A DNA stretch of 64,000 nucleotides from Pyxidicoccus parkwaysis (lineage in GTDB: Bacteria; Myxococcota; Myxococcia; Myxococcales; Myxococcaceae). This document shows, piece after piece, positions 48,701 through 57,069 of this stretch; position 1 is the first letter of the stretch, and each line of letters begins with the position of its first letter. A program made the position numbers and the translations under genes. The stretch covers positions 1,178,001 through 1,242,000 of the forward strand of contig NZ_CP071090.1 of NCBI RefSeq assembly GCF_017301735.1. The letters are read 5' to 3'. A model generated the notes under the pieces. It was not told where the DNA came from. It ran no database searches and worked only from the letters and a program-made list of their open reading frames with translations.

Positions 48701-49560
48701 CCCTCCGTCGCCTCGGGCAATTCCGGGTCCGGACGCTTGAGCTGGACGAGCTGGTCGAACACCAGCGGCTTGGGAATCCGGTGCGTGGACCAGGTGTGGA
48801 AGACGTCCTTCGTCTCCGGGTGCAGCGCGCGCGCATACGTCCAGCGGTCCGCCAGCGACAGCAGGGCACGCACCGCCACCAGCTCCTGGGCGTCGTCGCC
48901 GTGGGTGACGAGGCTGGAGCCGAAGGCGTCACGGCCCTCCGGCGTGGACACGAGCGTCTCGCGCAGCGCGGCCCAGCGGGCGCGCAGGGCCTCCGCGCGC
49001 GGCTGCAGCTCCGGGGGCAGGCTGCCGGCGAACAGGCGCTCCAGGTCCATCAGCGTGAGGACGGACTCGGCGAGGCCGCGCTCCAAATCCCCGGTGGCCA
49101 GCGCCTCCGGGAACCCGAGCTGCATGAGCAGCCGCATGCGCGCGTCCAGCGAGGGGAACTCGGCCAGCGACGGGCGCTCCGCGGCGCCCTTCTTGAAGAC
49201 GCGGCGGGTGATGAACTCGCGCTTGAAGTCGAAGAGGGGCAGCTCGCCCTTGAGGCGGCCGGCCAGGCGCTCCAGCTCCCCCTCGAGGCGGAAGAGCTTC
49301 GCGACGAAGCGCGACACGTGGCGCGACACGCGGATGAGCAGGTCCGACTCGGCGGGGCCCGAGACGCTTGTCCCTCCGGACTTGCGGTACGCCTCGTAGG
49401 CCTGGAAGAGCTCGGGCTCGTCTTCCGCGAGCTGCGCGTCGAAGCGCTCCATGAGCCGGCGCAGGCCGCGTGGGCGGTACAGGTCCTCGAAGGTGAAGCC
49501 CGGCAGGCCCAGGGTGAGGGAAGGAGCGGAGTCAGAGGGCAGGTCGGTCAAGGCGCGCAT
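45781..49560 (-). CDS. 1259-residue Fe-S flavoprotein: GltD-like oxidoreductase fused to PyrK/NfnA-like reductase
   Basis: Residues 1 to about 300 are an alpha-helical region I cannot assign. Cys-rich motifs follow at about 311-400 (YCVICHERSKDSC, NGCPLDE, NPMCPGTGHRICNDCMKAC), suited to two Fe-S clusters as in GltD-type N-termini. An FAD fold (VLVVGLGPAGYTL, about 456) and a second dinucleotide fold (IVIGGGLTGIDTA, about 631) come next. From about 930 there is a ferredoxin-NADP reductase fold (FSPGQFYRLQNFE, LVGGGLGNAVLFS). A C-terminal Cys set (CMMKEICAQC...C, about 1185-1211) resembles the 2Fe-2S site of PyrK/NfnA. Both halves of an NfnAB-like enzyme thus lie on one chain. NAD(P)H-ferredoxin transfer is a plausible role; donor and acceptor are unknown. 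Confidence 0.82.
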   Translation of the reverse strand: MRALTDLPSDSAPSLTLGLPGFTFEDLYRPRGLRRLMERFDAQLAEDEPELFQAYEAYRKSGGTSVSGPAESDLLIRVSRHVSRFVAKLFRLEGELERLAGRLKGELPLFDFKREFITRRVFKKGAAERPSLAEFPSLDARMRLLMQLGFPEALATGDLERGLAESVLTLMDLERLFAGSLPPELQPRAEALRARWAALRETLVSTPEGRDAFGSSLVTHGDDAQELVAVRALLSLADRWTYARALHPETKDVFHTWSTHRIPKPLVFDQLVQLKRPDPELPEATEGDEHHLRHRDGFKLTDRRGTSRDVMNEVDYCVICHERSKDSCSKGFPAKDPVAEGHSFKKNPLGIPLNGCPLDERISEAHALKREGNSVAALAMVTLDNPMCPGTGHRICNDCMKACIFQKQEPVNIPLAETATLTDVLALPWGFEIYGLLTRWNPLNVRRPYALPYVGRNVLVVGLGPAGYTLSHYLLNEGFGVTGVDGLKIEPFPDELVGRNGRAMKPIRDWNALTSELDERVLEGFGGVSEYGITVRWDKNFLTLIHLTLARREGFRIYGGVRFGGTLTIDDAWALGFDHIAIAAGAGRPTIIGMKNNLIRGIRKASDFLMALQLTGAFKKDSLANLQVQLPAIVIGGGLTGIDTATELMAYYPVQVEKTLARHEKLVADLGEEAVLARLDAEERATYQTFLEHGRAVRAEREKAQAEGRNPDFIKLVRGWGGVSLVYRRSLTESPAYRLNHEEVTKALEEGIRFIERMSPVEALPDASGAVRALRFERMVTVDGKLKGSGQFFELPARTVCVAAGTSPNVTYEKEYPGTFQLDARGEYFQGHELVEDGEGFTLQPVKAKEDPAAKAGFFTSYRKDGHLISFYGDNHPTYAGNVVKAMASAKDGHPEVARLYAKEVAAMDFTDEVAQARREEKRAAHFAKLDDAFSATVVAVNRLTPTIVEVVVRAPFAASHFSPGQFYRLQNFERNAPVVDGMRLTMEGLALTGAWVDKEKGLMGTIVLEMGSSSRLCAALKPGEPVVLMGPTGAPTEIGHNETVVLVGGGLGNAVLFSIARSLKAAGCRVVYFAGYRQKSDSFKQDEIEAGTDQIVWSVDTGDTIAPRRPQDSAFRGNVVQAMLAYAENKLGPAPVISLSEVDRIIAIGSDRMMRAVAEARHGVLQPHLKPGHEAIGSINSPMQCMMKEICAQCLQRHVDPLTGKETWVFSCYNQDQRLDQVDFVNLNQRLRGNTVMEKVADVFLAQLLKKAPHLKRV

Positions 49561-49811
49561 ATCGCTGGAGGTGTGGGAGGAACCTGGGGGAACGGCTCCC
49601 GGGCGGGGCCTATTTCGCGGTGAGTCGCCCGGAAAGCAAGCGGGCTCGACACCGCGCGTGAAGGCTGGAGATGGGAGCGATTGGCCCGGCTTCGGTTGTA
49701 ACGCGTCGGGGCGACCAAGGCACCTTGCCCCGCGTCATGGATGGAGGGAGGCGTTGGGCACCCACCTGCCGTGTTGTGGGCGCCTGCCCCCAGGGCTACG
49801 GTGCGACGGTC
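49561..49811. promoter_or_regulatory. Divergent intergenic region
   Basis: 251 nt between the flavoprotein fusion (minus) and the methyltransferase (plus). I see no convincing promoter, repeat or RNA. In-frame extensions of the methyltransferase reach 49671 but lack a ribosome site. Confidence 0.4.
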
Positions 49812-50747
49812 ATGACGGAACGCGCCCCCCGCCGCCACGCGGAGCCCCACCTCGCCCCGGTGCCCGACGCCTGCTACCTGTGCAGGGGGGGCCGCCTGCG
49901 ACTCAGGTTCCCCGCCCGCAATGGCGCGGCGCCCGAGGGCACGTCGGCCTACAACTGCACTTCCTTCGGTCACCGGGCTCACCCGCCCATCTGGGAATGC
50001 GGGGACTGCGGAATGCTCTTCCAGTGGCCCATGCGCTCGGCGGCGGAGCTGCTCGCGGCGTATCAGGGGGTGGAAGACCCGCTCTACGTGGCGGAGAAGG
50101 AGAACCGCTACCACACGTTCCGCAAGGTGGTGCGCGCGCTGGGGCCGCCGCTGGGGCGGACGCTGCTCGACGTGGGGGCGTACTGCGGCTACTTCCTGGA
50201 CGTGGCGCGCGAGGCGGGCTTCCGGGCGGAGGGGTTGGAGCTGTCGCGCTGGGCGGCGGGGCACGCGCGCTCGCTGGGCTTCACGGTGCACGGCGTGCCG
50301 CTGGCGGAGCTGGCGGCGCGGGGCGTGCAGTACGACGTGGTGACGCTGTGGGACGTGGTGGAGCACTTCGCGGACCCGCGCGCGGAGCTGGAGGCGGCGT
50401 TCCGGCTGGTGCGCCCCGGTGGCCGCATCTACCTGTCCACCATCGACGCGGGGAGCCTCGTGGCCCGGCTGCTCGGAGGCCAGTGGCCGTGGCTGATGGA
50501 CATGCACCTGTTCTACTTCGGCCGCTCGACGCTCGCGACGCTGCTGGAGGAAGTGGGCTTCCGCGTGAAGGACACGCGGACGTACACGCACATCATCTCC
50601 GCGGACTACCTGCTGCGGAAGGTGGGCGCGAGCTTCCGCCCGGCGGCGCCGGTGCTGGAGCTGGCACGGCGCGTGGTGCCGGGGGCGTGGGCCATTCCGT
50701 TCAACCTGGGCGACAACATGCTGATGGCCGCCGAGCGGCCAGCCTGA
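49812..50747 (+). CDS. SAM-dependent methyltransferase with zinc-binding N-terminus
   Basis: 311 residues. An N-terminal Cys pair set (CYLC at about 19-22 and CGDC at about 53-56) suggests a zinc knuckle. The class I methyltransferase core has LLDVGAYCGYFLDVA (motif I), YDVVTLWDVVEHFADP and RPGGRIYLST. This Methyltransf_23 layout is common in O-antigen and capsule gene groups. It lies 12 nt before the membrane protein gene on the same strand, in a region with several glycosyltransferases, so sugar or lipid-linked glycan methylation is likely. Confidence 0.85.
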   Translation: MTERAPRRHAEPHLAPVPDACYLCRGGRLRLRFPARNGAAPEGTSAYNCTSFGHRAHPPIWECGDCGMLFQWPMRSAAELLAAYQGVEDPLYVAEKENRYHTFRKVVRALGPPLGRTLLDVGAYCGYFLDVAREAGFRAEGLELSRWAAGHARSLGFTVHGVPLAELAARGVQYDVVTLWDVVEHFADPRAELEAAFRLVRPGGRIYLSTIDAGSLVARLLGGQWPWLMDMHLFYFGRSTLATLLEEVGFRVKDTRTYTHIISADYLLRKVGASFRPAAPVLELARRVVPGAWAIPFNLGDNMLMAAERPA

Positions 50748-50759
50748 GCTCCACCGTCT

Positions 50760-52649
50760 ATGTCCTCTCTACCGCGGCGGGTGCTCCACCCGCTGGTGCT
50801 GTTGGCGTCCTCGCTGCTGTCCGCGTTCCACACCTGGCCGCTGCTGGCGAATTTGAAGGGCCACGTCGCGGGCGGGCGCGAGGACGTGCTGATGAACATG
50901 TGGCACCTCTGGTGGATGCGCCAGGCGGTGACCGGGCTGAAGAATCCCTTCTTCGCGCCGATGCTGCACTGGCCGCTGGGGGCGGAGCTGTACTGGCACA
51001 CGCTGTCGCCCGCGAAGACGCTGTGGGGCGTGGTGCTGCTGCCCTTCATGCGCGTGGAGACGGCGTACAACCTCGTCCTCTTCGGCACCTTCGTGGTGAC
51101 GGGCTACACGGCGTGGCTGCTGCTGGACTACCTGCTGCGGCGCGGGGGCTTCGAGCCCAACCTCGCGGCGGTGGCGGCGCTGGCGGGCGCGTGCGTGTTC
51201 AACTTCTCGCGCTACCACCACAGCCACGCGATTGCGCACCTCAACCTGTCCGCGCTCGAGGGCATCCCCCTCTACCTGTACTTCTTCCTGCGGTGGCTGG
51301 ACGAAGGGAAGCGCAAGTGGCTGGTGGGCGTGGCGCTGGCCGCGCTCTACACGTTGCTGTGTGACTATTACTACCTGCTCTACATCGCGCTCTTCTCGTT
51401 CCTCTGGGTGGTGGCGGAGCGCTGGCGCCGCGGGCCGCTCTTGTCGCCGGACACGCTGAAGGACGAGGGCACGCGCCGGGCCGGCGTGGCGGCGCTGGTG
51501 GCGGGGCTCGCGTGCGTGCCGCCGGTGGTGCCGCTGCTGCTGCATGCCTTCCCCGCGCCGCTGGCCATCCACCACGGGGACTCCGACTACTTCACGGACC
51601 TGTATGCCTTCTTCATCCCGGACACGCTGTCGGGCTGGAGCGAGTCACTGCCGGCGTGGATGCAGGAGTTCACGACGGGCGTGGTGCGCGGGAAGATGTC
51701 GGGCAACGCGGAGGAGGCGGGCACGTACCTCGGGTGGCTGACGCTGCTGCTCGCCGCGTTCGCGCTCTGGCGCGGTGTTCCGAACGGCCGGCGTTGGGCG
51801 GGGCTGGGGCTGGGCTTCGCGGTGCTGTCCATGGGGACGGTGCTCAACATCAACCTGACGGACAAGCTGTCCCCGGCGGTGCTGCTGGTGGCCGCGACGC
51901 TGGTGGTGGGGTGGGCGCCGGCGTGGCGCGGACGCACGTGGCACCGGGACGTGGTGGCGCTCTTGGCGGTGTGCTCGCTCTTGTCGCTGCGCACGCCGCT
52001 CACCGCCTTCGAGCAGCCGCTGCTGGTGCAGATTCCCATGCCGTACGTGGTCTTCAAGCACGTGGTTCCGCTGTTCTCCCGCGGTGGCATGCCGGTGCGC
52101 TTCGAGCTGCTCACCACGCTGGCGCTGAGCGTGCTCGTCGCCTTCGCGGCGGCGCACCTGGGGCGCACGATGTCCGCGCGCGGCGCGGCGGCGGGACTGG
52201 GCGTGGCGCTGGCCGTGGCGCTGGTGCCGAACATGGAATACCTCGGCAAGCCGATGCCCATGCCGCAGCTGCCGAGGCTGCCGCCCATCTTCGACGAGAT
52301 TCGCTACGCGCCCATGCCCGCGGCCGTCTTCACGGACAACGTGCTGGGGCAGTGGGAGCAGATCTACCACCAGAAGCCGGTGTCCTTCGCGCGCCTGTCA
52401 CGCCTGCCGGTGCGAGAGGCGGAGATGCTGGAGCAGCGCATCTTCCGCGCGCTGGAGGGGTGGAATGGCCTGGCGGGAGAGGTGACGCCCGAGGAGCGCG
52501 AGGAGATGCAGCGCTTCCTCAAGGACAATCACTTCCGCTGGTACGTCTCGCACATCTACCACCCCATGCGGCACCGCTTCGTGACGGAGGTGCTGGGCGG
52601 CGAGCTGGCGTACCAGGACAACTACGTCAGCGTGTACCGCTTCCCGTGA
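50760..52649 (+). CDS. Polytopic membrane protein, GT-C glycosyltransferase-like
   Basis: 629 residues with about 11-12 hydrophobic segments. A conserved-looking loop GGREDVLMNMWHLWWMRQA after the first helix carries acidic residues where GT-C enzymes (mannosyl- or arabinosyltransferase type) have catalytic Asp/Glu. The C-terminal 120 residues are soluble. The neighbourhood of methyltransferase and glycosyltransferases supports a role in assembling a surface glycan. It overlaps the convergent GT2 gene by 23 nt at the 3' ends. Confidence 0.75.
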   Translation: MSSLPRRVLHPLVLLASSLLSAFHTWPLLANLKGHVAGGREDVLMNMWHLWWMRQAVTGLKNPFFAPMLHWPLGAELYWHTLSPAKTLWGVVLLPFMRVETAYNLVLFGTFVVTGYTAWLLLDYLLRRGGFEPNLAAVAALAGACVFNFSRYHHSHAIAHLNLSALEGIPLYLYFFLRWLDEGKRKWLVGVALAALYTLLCDYYYLLYIALFSFLWVVAERWRRGPLLSPDTLKDEGTRRAGVAALVAGLACVPPVVPLLLHAFPAPLAIHHGDSDYFTDLYAFFIPDTLSGWSESLPAWMQEFTTGVVRGKMSGNAEEAGTYLGWLTLLLAAFALWRGVPNGRRWAGLGLGFAVLSMGTVLNINLTDKLSPAVLLVAATLVVGWAPAWRGRTWHRDVVALLAVCSLLSLRTPLTAFEQPLLVQIPMPYVVFKHVVPLFSRGGMPVRFELLTTLALSVLVAFAAAHLGRTMSARGAAAGLGVALAVALVPNMEYLGKPMPMPQLPRLPPIFDEIRYAPMPAAVFTDNVLGQWEQIYHQKPVSFARLSRLPVREAEMLEQRIFRALEGWNGLAGEVTPEEREEMQRFLKDNHFRWYVSHIYHPMRHRFVTEVLGGELAYQDNYVSVYRFP

Positions 52650-53466
52650 CGCTGGCGGGCAGGGCCTCCTGCTCGGAGCCTGGCGCGGGGGCGGGGAGGG
52701 ACAGCCGCTCCAGGCGTTTCCGGAGCCGGAGGAGGCCCCAGAACATGCGCAGGCCGTCCAGTCCGGGGACGACCTTGGAGCCGCCGAAGTCCTCCCAGTC
52801 GATGGGCACCTCGATGGCGCGGGCGCCCTGGCGCTTGAGGAGCGCGAGCAGCTCGATGTCGAGGAGCCAGCGCTCCTCGCGGAGCACGTCGAGCAGCGGG
52901 CGCAGCAGCGAGGCGCGGATGAGCTTCACGCCGCACTGCGTGTCGTAGAAGCGCAGGCGGAAGTTGGAGTCCGTCAGCGTGGCGAAGACGCGCCCCTGCA
53001 GGTGGCGGTGGAGGTTGCGCACCACGCGGCGGCCGGCCATGAGGATGCGCGAGCCGGCAATCACATCCGTGTCGCGGCCGGCGGAGGAGGCGGACAGCTC
53101 CACGAGGCGGTGCAGTTCCTCCGCGCTGATGGCGCCGTCCGCGTCCACGAAGGCGAGCCACGTGGAGTGCGGGGACGCGCCGCGCCAGCCCAGCCGGATG
53201 GCCGAGCCCTTGCCCTGGTTGCGGGGGGCGGCCACGTAGGTGAAACGGTGGGTGGAGTGCTTCGCGGTGAGGCGGGACTGGGCGTCCTCGACACAGGCCC
53301 GCTGGAGCGTGGCGTGGTCGGGACGGCTGCCGTCGTCGACGACGATGAACTGCACAGGTGGGGCGGGGCGCTCCAGGAAGACGCGCGTGAGCTCTCCCAC
53401 GAAGCGTGGCAGGCGCTGGCCCTCGTTGTAGGCGGGGATGACCACGCTGATGAAAGGCTCGTCCAC
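52627..53466 (-). CDS. GT2 family glycosyltransferase (dolichyl/polyprenyl-phosphate sugar synthase type)
   Basis: 279 residues. The GT-A fold shows VVIPAYNEGQRLPRF, VVDDGSRP, NQGKGSAIRLG, FVDADGAI (DxD-type) and DTQCGVKLI, the pattern of dolichol-phosphate glucosyltransferases such as Alg5-like enzymes. No C-terminal membrane helices are present. Start GTG at 53466; upstream open sequence is low-complexity and overlaps another gene. It could supply the lipid-linked sugar to the neighbouring GT-C-like protein, which fits their adjacency. Confidence 0.88.
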   Translation of the reverse strand: MDEPFISVVIPAYNEGQRLPRFVGELTRVFLERPAPPVQFIVVDDGSRPDHATLQRACVEDAQSRLTAKHSTHRFTYVAAPRNQGKGSAIRLGWRGASPHSTWLAFVDADGAISAEELHRLVELSASSAGRDTDVIAGSRILMAGRRVVRNLHRHLQGRVFATLTDSNFRLRFYDTQCGVKLIRASLLRPLLDVLREERWLLDIELLALLKRQGARAIEVPIDWEDFGGSKVVPGLDGLRMFWGLLRLRKRLERLSLPAPAPGSEQEALPASVTGSGTR

Positions 53467-53540
53467 GCGGCCGGTTTGACATGCGGCGGCAGGGGCCGTC
53501 AATGCGAGGGACGCGGGGCGGGCAGGGCCTTGCGCGGTGG

Positions 53541-53801
53541 ATGGGCCCACCCGCGGCATCGCTGGCCGGGCTGGCGAGCGGCCCCGATGCACGGGGCGGC
53601 GAGGGCATACACCCGCTCGGCTGGACGGGGAGGGGACGGCTTGTGCTCGGGGCCGAGCCTCCTGGACGCTGGTACTGCCCGGGATGCGGCGTCCCCATGG
53701 GTGGGGATCCGCGTTGCCCGGAGTGCGAGGGACGCCTGCACGAGTTTCTCTTCGAGCTTGTTGAGCTGCATCCTCACGCAGGGCGCGGTGCGACGCGGTA
53801 G
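53541..53801 (+). CDS. Small zinc-ribbon protein
   Basis: About 86 residues from this start. A zinc ribbon CPGCGVPMGGDPRCPEC (C-x2-C...C-x2-C) is followed by a short conserved-looking beta segment EFLFELVELHPH. The open frame extends to 53481, but that part is Arg/Gly-rich. No function known. It is divergent from the GT2 gene and ends before a strong stem-loop, which supports it being a real transcript. Confidence 0.5.
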   Translation: MGPPAASLAGLASGPDARGGEGIHPLGWTGRGRLVLGAEPPGRWYCPGCGVPMGGDPRCPECEGRLHEFLFELVELHPHAGRGATR

Positions 53802-53822
53802 GTCTCTCGCGAATGCCGTCGG

Positions 53823-53959
53823 CCGCGGCGCTTGCCGCCGGACTTGCGAGGACACTGGCGCTGTCCCCTCGCATCGCAGGGGACAGCGCGACGCGGTAAA
53901 TCCCCGCGCGGCCCTGACTACTTGCGACGACCGCGGCGCTTGTCGCCGGACTTGCGAGG
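53823..53959. repeat. Duplicated 3' end of the adjoining basic protein gene
   Basis: The stretch starting CCGCGGCGCTTG at 53823 is repeated at 53931 (period 108 bp). The second copy is the genuine 3' end of the minus-strand gene (encoding its SGDKRRGRRK tail). The first copy lies beyond the gene, separated by the stem-loop at 53858-53889. Confidence 0.7.
53858..53889. terminator. Strong bidirectional stem-loop
   Basis: Perfect 12-bp stem GCGCTGTCCCCT / AGGGGACAGCGC with an 8-nt loop between the zinc-ribbon gene (plus) and the basic-tailed protein gene (minus). Confidence 0.78.
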
Positions 53960-54805
53960 GCGCTGGCCTGACGGCTGCGTCGTCTTGGACGGCGTCTCGG
54001 GCCGGGCTCGGGGCGAGCCCGCTTGCGCCCGCGGGGATTGACCCTCTCCCGCTCGGGAGTTGCGAGGCGGTGGGAGCACCTGGGCCCCCGTGGCCGTTGG
54101 GCGGGCGCGCGTTTCAGGCGCGGACTTCGGCTCGGCCGGCCTGGCTCGGGTTTCAGGCGTCGACCTCGGTGTGGCCGGCTGGTGGGCTCGGGCTTCGGAC
54201 GCGGACTTCGGAGCGTGCGTGTCCTTCGCTCGGGACGCATTCTTCGCGGTCGCAACAGGCTCACGCACCTCCGAAGGCGTGCGCGTCTTCGCGGTGGAAG
54301 CTCCGTGGTGGGGATGCGCCTGCTCGGTCCGAGGCTGAGACTCCGCCAGGACCTTCACCTCCGTCGCCGTCACCGCCGGCACGGGCCGTTCCTCACGCGG
54401 AGGAGGCTTCACGCCCGCGCGCGCGCGCAGTTCCTCCACCTCGCGCCGCAGGCGAATCACTTCCGCCGAGAGCTGCGCATACGAATCGCGCACGTGCCCG
54501 TTGAAGACGCGCTGCCTTCCGAGCGCCTCGTTGATGAACACCTGGCACGACTTGCGGAAGGCCCACTTGGCCACCAGCACCAGCTGCCCCGCACCGCCCC
54601 GGTGCGTGTGCAGCGGCAGTGCGCGCGTCGCGTCCGCGTTCTCCTCCAGCGCATGCAGGTTGAACGTCAGCGGCTCCACCCGGGGCTCCACGCCCTCGGG
54701 AGGCACCTCCAGCGGCTCCGACGTGGGGAGGCCGCGCGCACGCAGGCGCTCCTCGATTCGGGAGATGAGCTCCCGCGCGGGAATGTCCCGTCCCAACAGC
54801 TTCAT
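53918..54805 (-). CDS. Hypothetical protein with basic, repetitive C-terminal tail
   Basis: 295 residues. Residues 1-135 form a predicted helical region (LISRIEERLRARGLP, FRKSCQVFINEALGRQRVFNGHVRDSYAQLSAEVIRLRREVEEL) ending in a coiled coil. I recall similar segments at the start of glycan-cluster proteins in myxobacteria, but cannot name the family. Residues 140-295 are Pro/Arg/Ala/Thr-rich with repeats around PETRARP and end in KRRGRRK, so disordered and positively charged. It overlaps the double GT4 gene by 4 nt (54802-54805) as its downstream partner is read first; co-translated with it. A role in glycan assembly is inferred from position only. Confidence 0.75.
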   Translation of the reverse strand: MKLLGRDIPARELISRIEERLRARGLPTSEPLEVPPEGVEPRVEPLTFNLHALEENADATRALPLHTHRGGAGQLVLVAKWAFRKSCQVFINEALGRQRVFNGHVRDSYAQLSAEVIRLRREVEELRARAGVKPPPREERPVPAVTATEVKVLAESQPRTEQAHPHHGASTAKTRTPSEVREPVATAKNASRAKDTHAPKSASEARAHQPATPRSTPETRARPAEPKSAPETRARPTATGAQVLPPPRNSRAGEGQSPRAQAGSPRARPETPSKTTQPSGQRPRKSGDKRRGRRK

Positions 54806-57039
54806 CGATGCTTCTCCTCGAGGATGCGCTCCAGCTCCTCACGGTAGGCGGCCACCACCTGCGGCCAGCCCTGCTTCTTCACGTACGCCAGGCCCTTCTT
54901 CCCCAACGGCCCCCGCTCCTCGCCCACCTCGCGCAGACCTTTGATGAACGACTCCAGGTCCGTATACGTCCGCCCCGCGCCGCTGCGCTCCACCTGTCCC
55001 ACCAGCACGTCCGAGCGTCCATTCACCAACACCGGCGTGCCCTGTGCGAAGGCCTCCAGCGTCAGCAGCGACAGGCTCTCGTACCGGGACGGCACCACCA
55101 CCGCCAATGCTCCGGCCAGCGCGTCGTGCTTGTCCTGCTCGTCGATGCGGCCCAGGTAGCGCACGCCCTCGCCGGACAGGTCCATGTTGGTGTCGCCCGC
55201 GAGCACCAGGTCCGGCGCGTCCGCGTAGCGCTGCTTCAGCGCCCGGTGGAACTCGAGCAGCTCGCCCACGCCCTTGCCCGGCTCCTGCCGCCCCACGTAG
55301 AGCAGGTAGTGCTTGTGGATGCCGTGCTTCTCCCGGAAGCGCGCGGCGTCCGCGGCGGGCCGGTCCACGCCCACGCCCACCACCCGCGTCCGCGCGTGGT
55401 TGGGGAAGTACTTCTCGATGATGGTCAGCTCCTCCGGCGTGAGGCAGAGGAGCACACGCGGGAGCTCGAACACGTCGCGGTACACGCCGAACTTGATGGG
55501 CGACTCGTCGTGCGTGGTGGGCACCAGCAACGCACGGTCCGCCACCATCGGCAGTCCCCACACCGTGTGCGTGTAGAGGTACGTGAAGAACAGGTAGCCG
55601 TCGTAGTCGCCCTGCGTGGTGGCCAGATGATTCAAGAGCCCCGGGCTCAGCGGCCCCTGCTCCGCCACCCACTGCTCCTCGCGCAGCCGCTCGTTGGGCT
55701 TGTCGAACACCTGCCGCGACAGCCCGTTGAAGCCACGGATGTTCCGCGCGCGCGTCGAGGGGAAGCGCAGCACCTTGATGCCGTCCACCTCCTCCAGCCC
55801 GGGCGGGAAGACGTTCTCCCAGGACAGGTGGTTCTTCGCGCACGTGGTCAGCACCGTGAGGTCCCAGTGCGGGGCCAGCTGCTCGGCCATCTGCGCGGCC
55901 AGCTTCTCCGCGCCGCCCGTCACCTCGCCATAGCGCTGCACCACCAGCGCCACGCGCGGGCGCTTCGGCGGCTTGCGCGGGCGCGGCGCGGGCTCGGGCA
56001 GGAAGCCCTTCAGCGCACGCGAGAGCGCGGCCTGCGCGGACGCCGCGGAGAAGTGCTCCAGCCGGCGCGTCTGTCCCGCGAGGACCGGCTCGCGCAGGGA
56101 CAAGTCCTCGCTCAGGTCCACCGCCAGCTCCGCGAGGAACGCGAAGCGCTTCTGGTCGAAGGCCACGCCCGCGCCGCCGAGCGTCTCCGGCACCGCCGCC
56201 GCCGCGTATGCCAGCACGGGCACCTCGGCCGCCATGGCCTCGATGAGCGGGACGCCGAAGCCCTCGTGCTCGCTCATGGAGACGAACACGGACGCGGAGC
56301 GGTACGCCGCCACGAGCTGCGCGTGGCTCAGCCGCCCCAGGAAGTGCACGCCGCTCAGGCCCTTCGCCTCGCGCTTCAGCATGCGGAAGTAGCGGCTGCC
56401 CGGCTCGTACCCGCCCACCATCAGCAGCCGCGCCTGGGGCCGCAGCCGCAGCACCTCACGGTGCAGCGCGATGAGGTCCTCGAAGCGCTTGTGCGGCATC
56501 ACCCGGCTGACACCGAGCAGCACGGGACCTGGGCCCGAGAGCTGCCGCAGCATCTTCGGGTCCGCATTGCTTCGGCTGAAGCGCTCGGGCTCGATGAAGA
56601 GCGGCACCGTGTGGACATTGCGGAAGCCCGCGGTGCGCAGCTCCGCGGCGTTGAAGTCCGACACGCCGATGGCCACGTCCGCGAAGGGCGCCATGGCCGC
56701 GAGCTGCGCGCGCCCCGCCACCAGCGCATCCGCCAGCGGCAGGCCCGCGTAGAAGCGCGAGGGGCTGATGTTGTGGAACACCACGCCCCGGCGGCAGGGC
56801 AGGTGCATGAGCCGGCTGCTCAGCGGCGAGGCGATGCCGTGGTGATAGAGGACCAAATCCTCCGGCCCCGGCCGCAGGGCGGAGGCGGGGTTGGCAAGAC
56901 CCTCCAGACCCGCGCCCACCTCGTCCGCGTACAGCGAGCCCGCGTGGCCCATGCGGCGCAGGAGGAGCTGGAGGTGCAGCGCGGCCTGCCCGGTGGCGTC
57001 GCCGGGGACGAAGCTCGGTATCAACTGGTGTATCGCCAT
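54802..57039 (-). CDS. Double GT4 glycosyltransferase (two GT-B domains on one chain)
   Basis: 745 residues. Domain 1 (1 to about 355) has VSRVMPHKRFEDLI, GVHFLGRLS and SEHEGFGVPLIEAMAA (the E-x7-E donor site). Domain 2 (about 370-745) has RYGEVTGGAEKLAAQMAE, VGRQEPGKGVGELLEF, VRYLGRIDE and PSRYESLSLLTLEAFAQGTP. Both donor sites look intact, so it may add two sugars in turn. Start ATG 57039. It begins only 30 nt from the divergent GT4 gene. It precedes the basic-tailed protein with a 4-nt overlap. Confidence 0.9.
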   Translation of the reverse strand: MAIHQLIPSFVPGDATGQAALHLQLLLRRMGHAGSLYADEVGAGLEGLANPASALRPGPEDLVLYHHGIASPLSSRLMHLPCRRGVVFHNISPSRFYAGLPLADALVAGRAQLAAMAPFADVAIGVSDFNAAELRTAGFRNVHTVPLFIEPERFSRSNADPKMLRQLSGPGPVLLGVSRVMPHKRFEDLIALHREVLRLRPQARLLMVGGYEPGSRYFRMLKREAKGLSGVHFLGRLSHAQLVAAYRSASVFVSMSEHEGFGVPLIEAMAAEVPVLAYAAAAVPETLGGAGVAFDQKRFAFLAELAVDLSEDLSLREPVLAGQTRRLEHFSAASAQAALSRALKGFLPEPAPRPRKPPKRPRVALVVQRYGEVTGGAEKLAAQMAEQLAPHWDLTVLTTCAKNHLSWENVFPPGLEEVDGIKVLRFPSTRARNIRGFNGLSRQVFDKPNERLREEQWVAEQGPLSPGLLNHLATTQGDYDGYLFFTYLYTHTVWGLPMVADRALLVPTTHDESPIKFGVYRDVFELPRVLLCLTPEELTIIEKYFPNHARTRVVGVGVDRPAADAARFREKHGIHKHYLLYVGRQEPGKGVGELLEFHRALKQRYADAPDLVLAGDTNMDLSGEGVRYLGRIDEQDKHDALAGALAVVVPSRYESLSLLTLEAFAQGTPVLVNGRSDVLVGQVERSGAGRTYTDLESFIKGLREVGEERGPLGKKGLAYVKKQGWPQVVAAYREELERILEEKHR

Positions 57040-57069
57040 GCGCGCCCTGCCTATCACACGAGTCGTGCT

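Noticed and set aside
45796..49623. 1275-codon open frame on the plus strand
   Set aside because: Shadow of the flavoprotein fusion; composition is His/Arg/Val-rich and no motif is seen.
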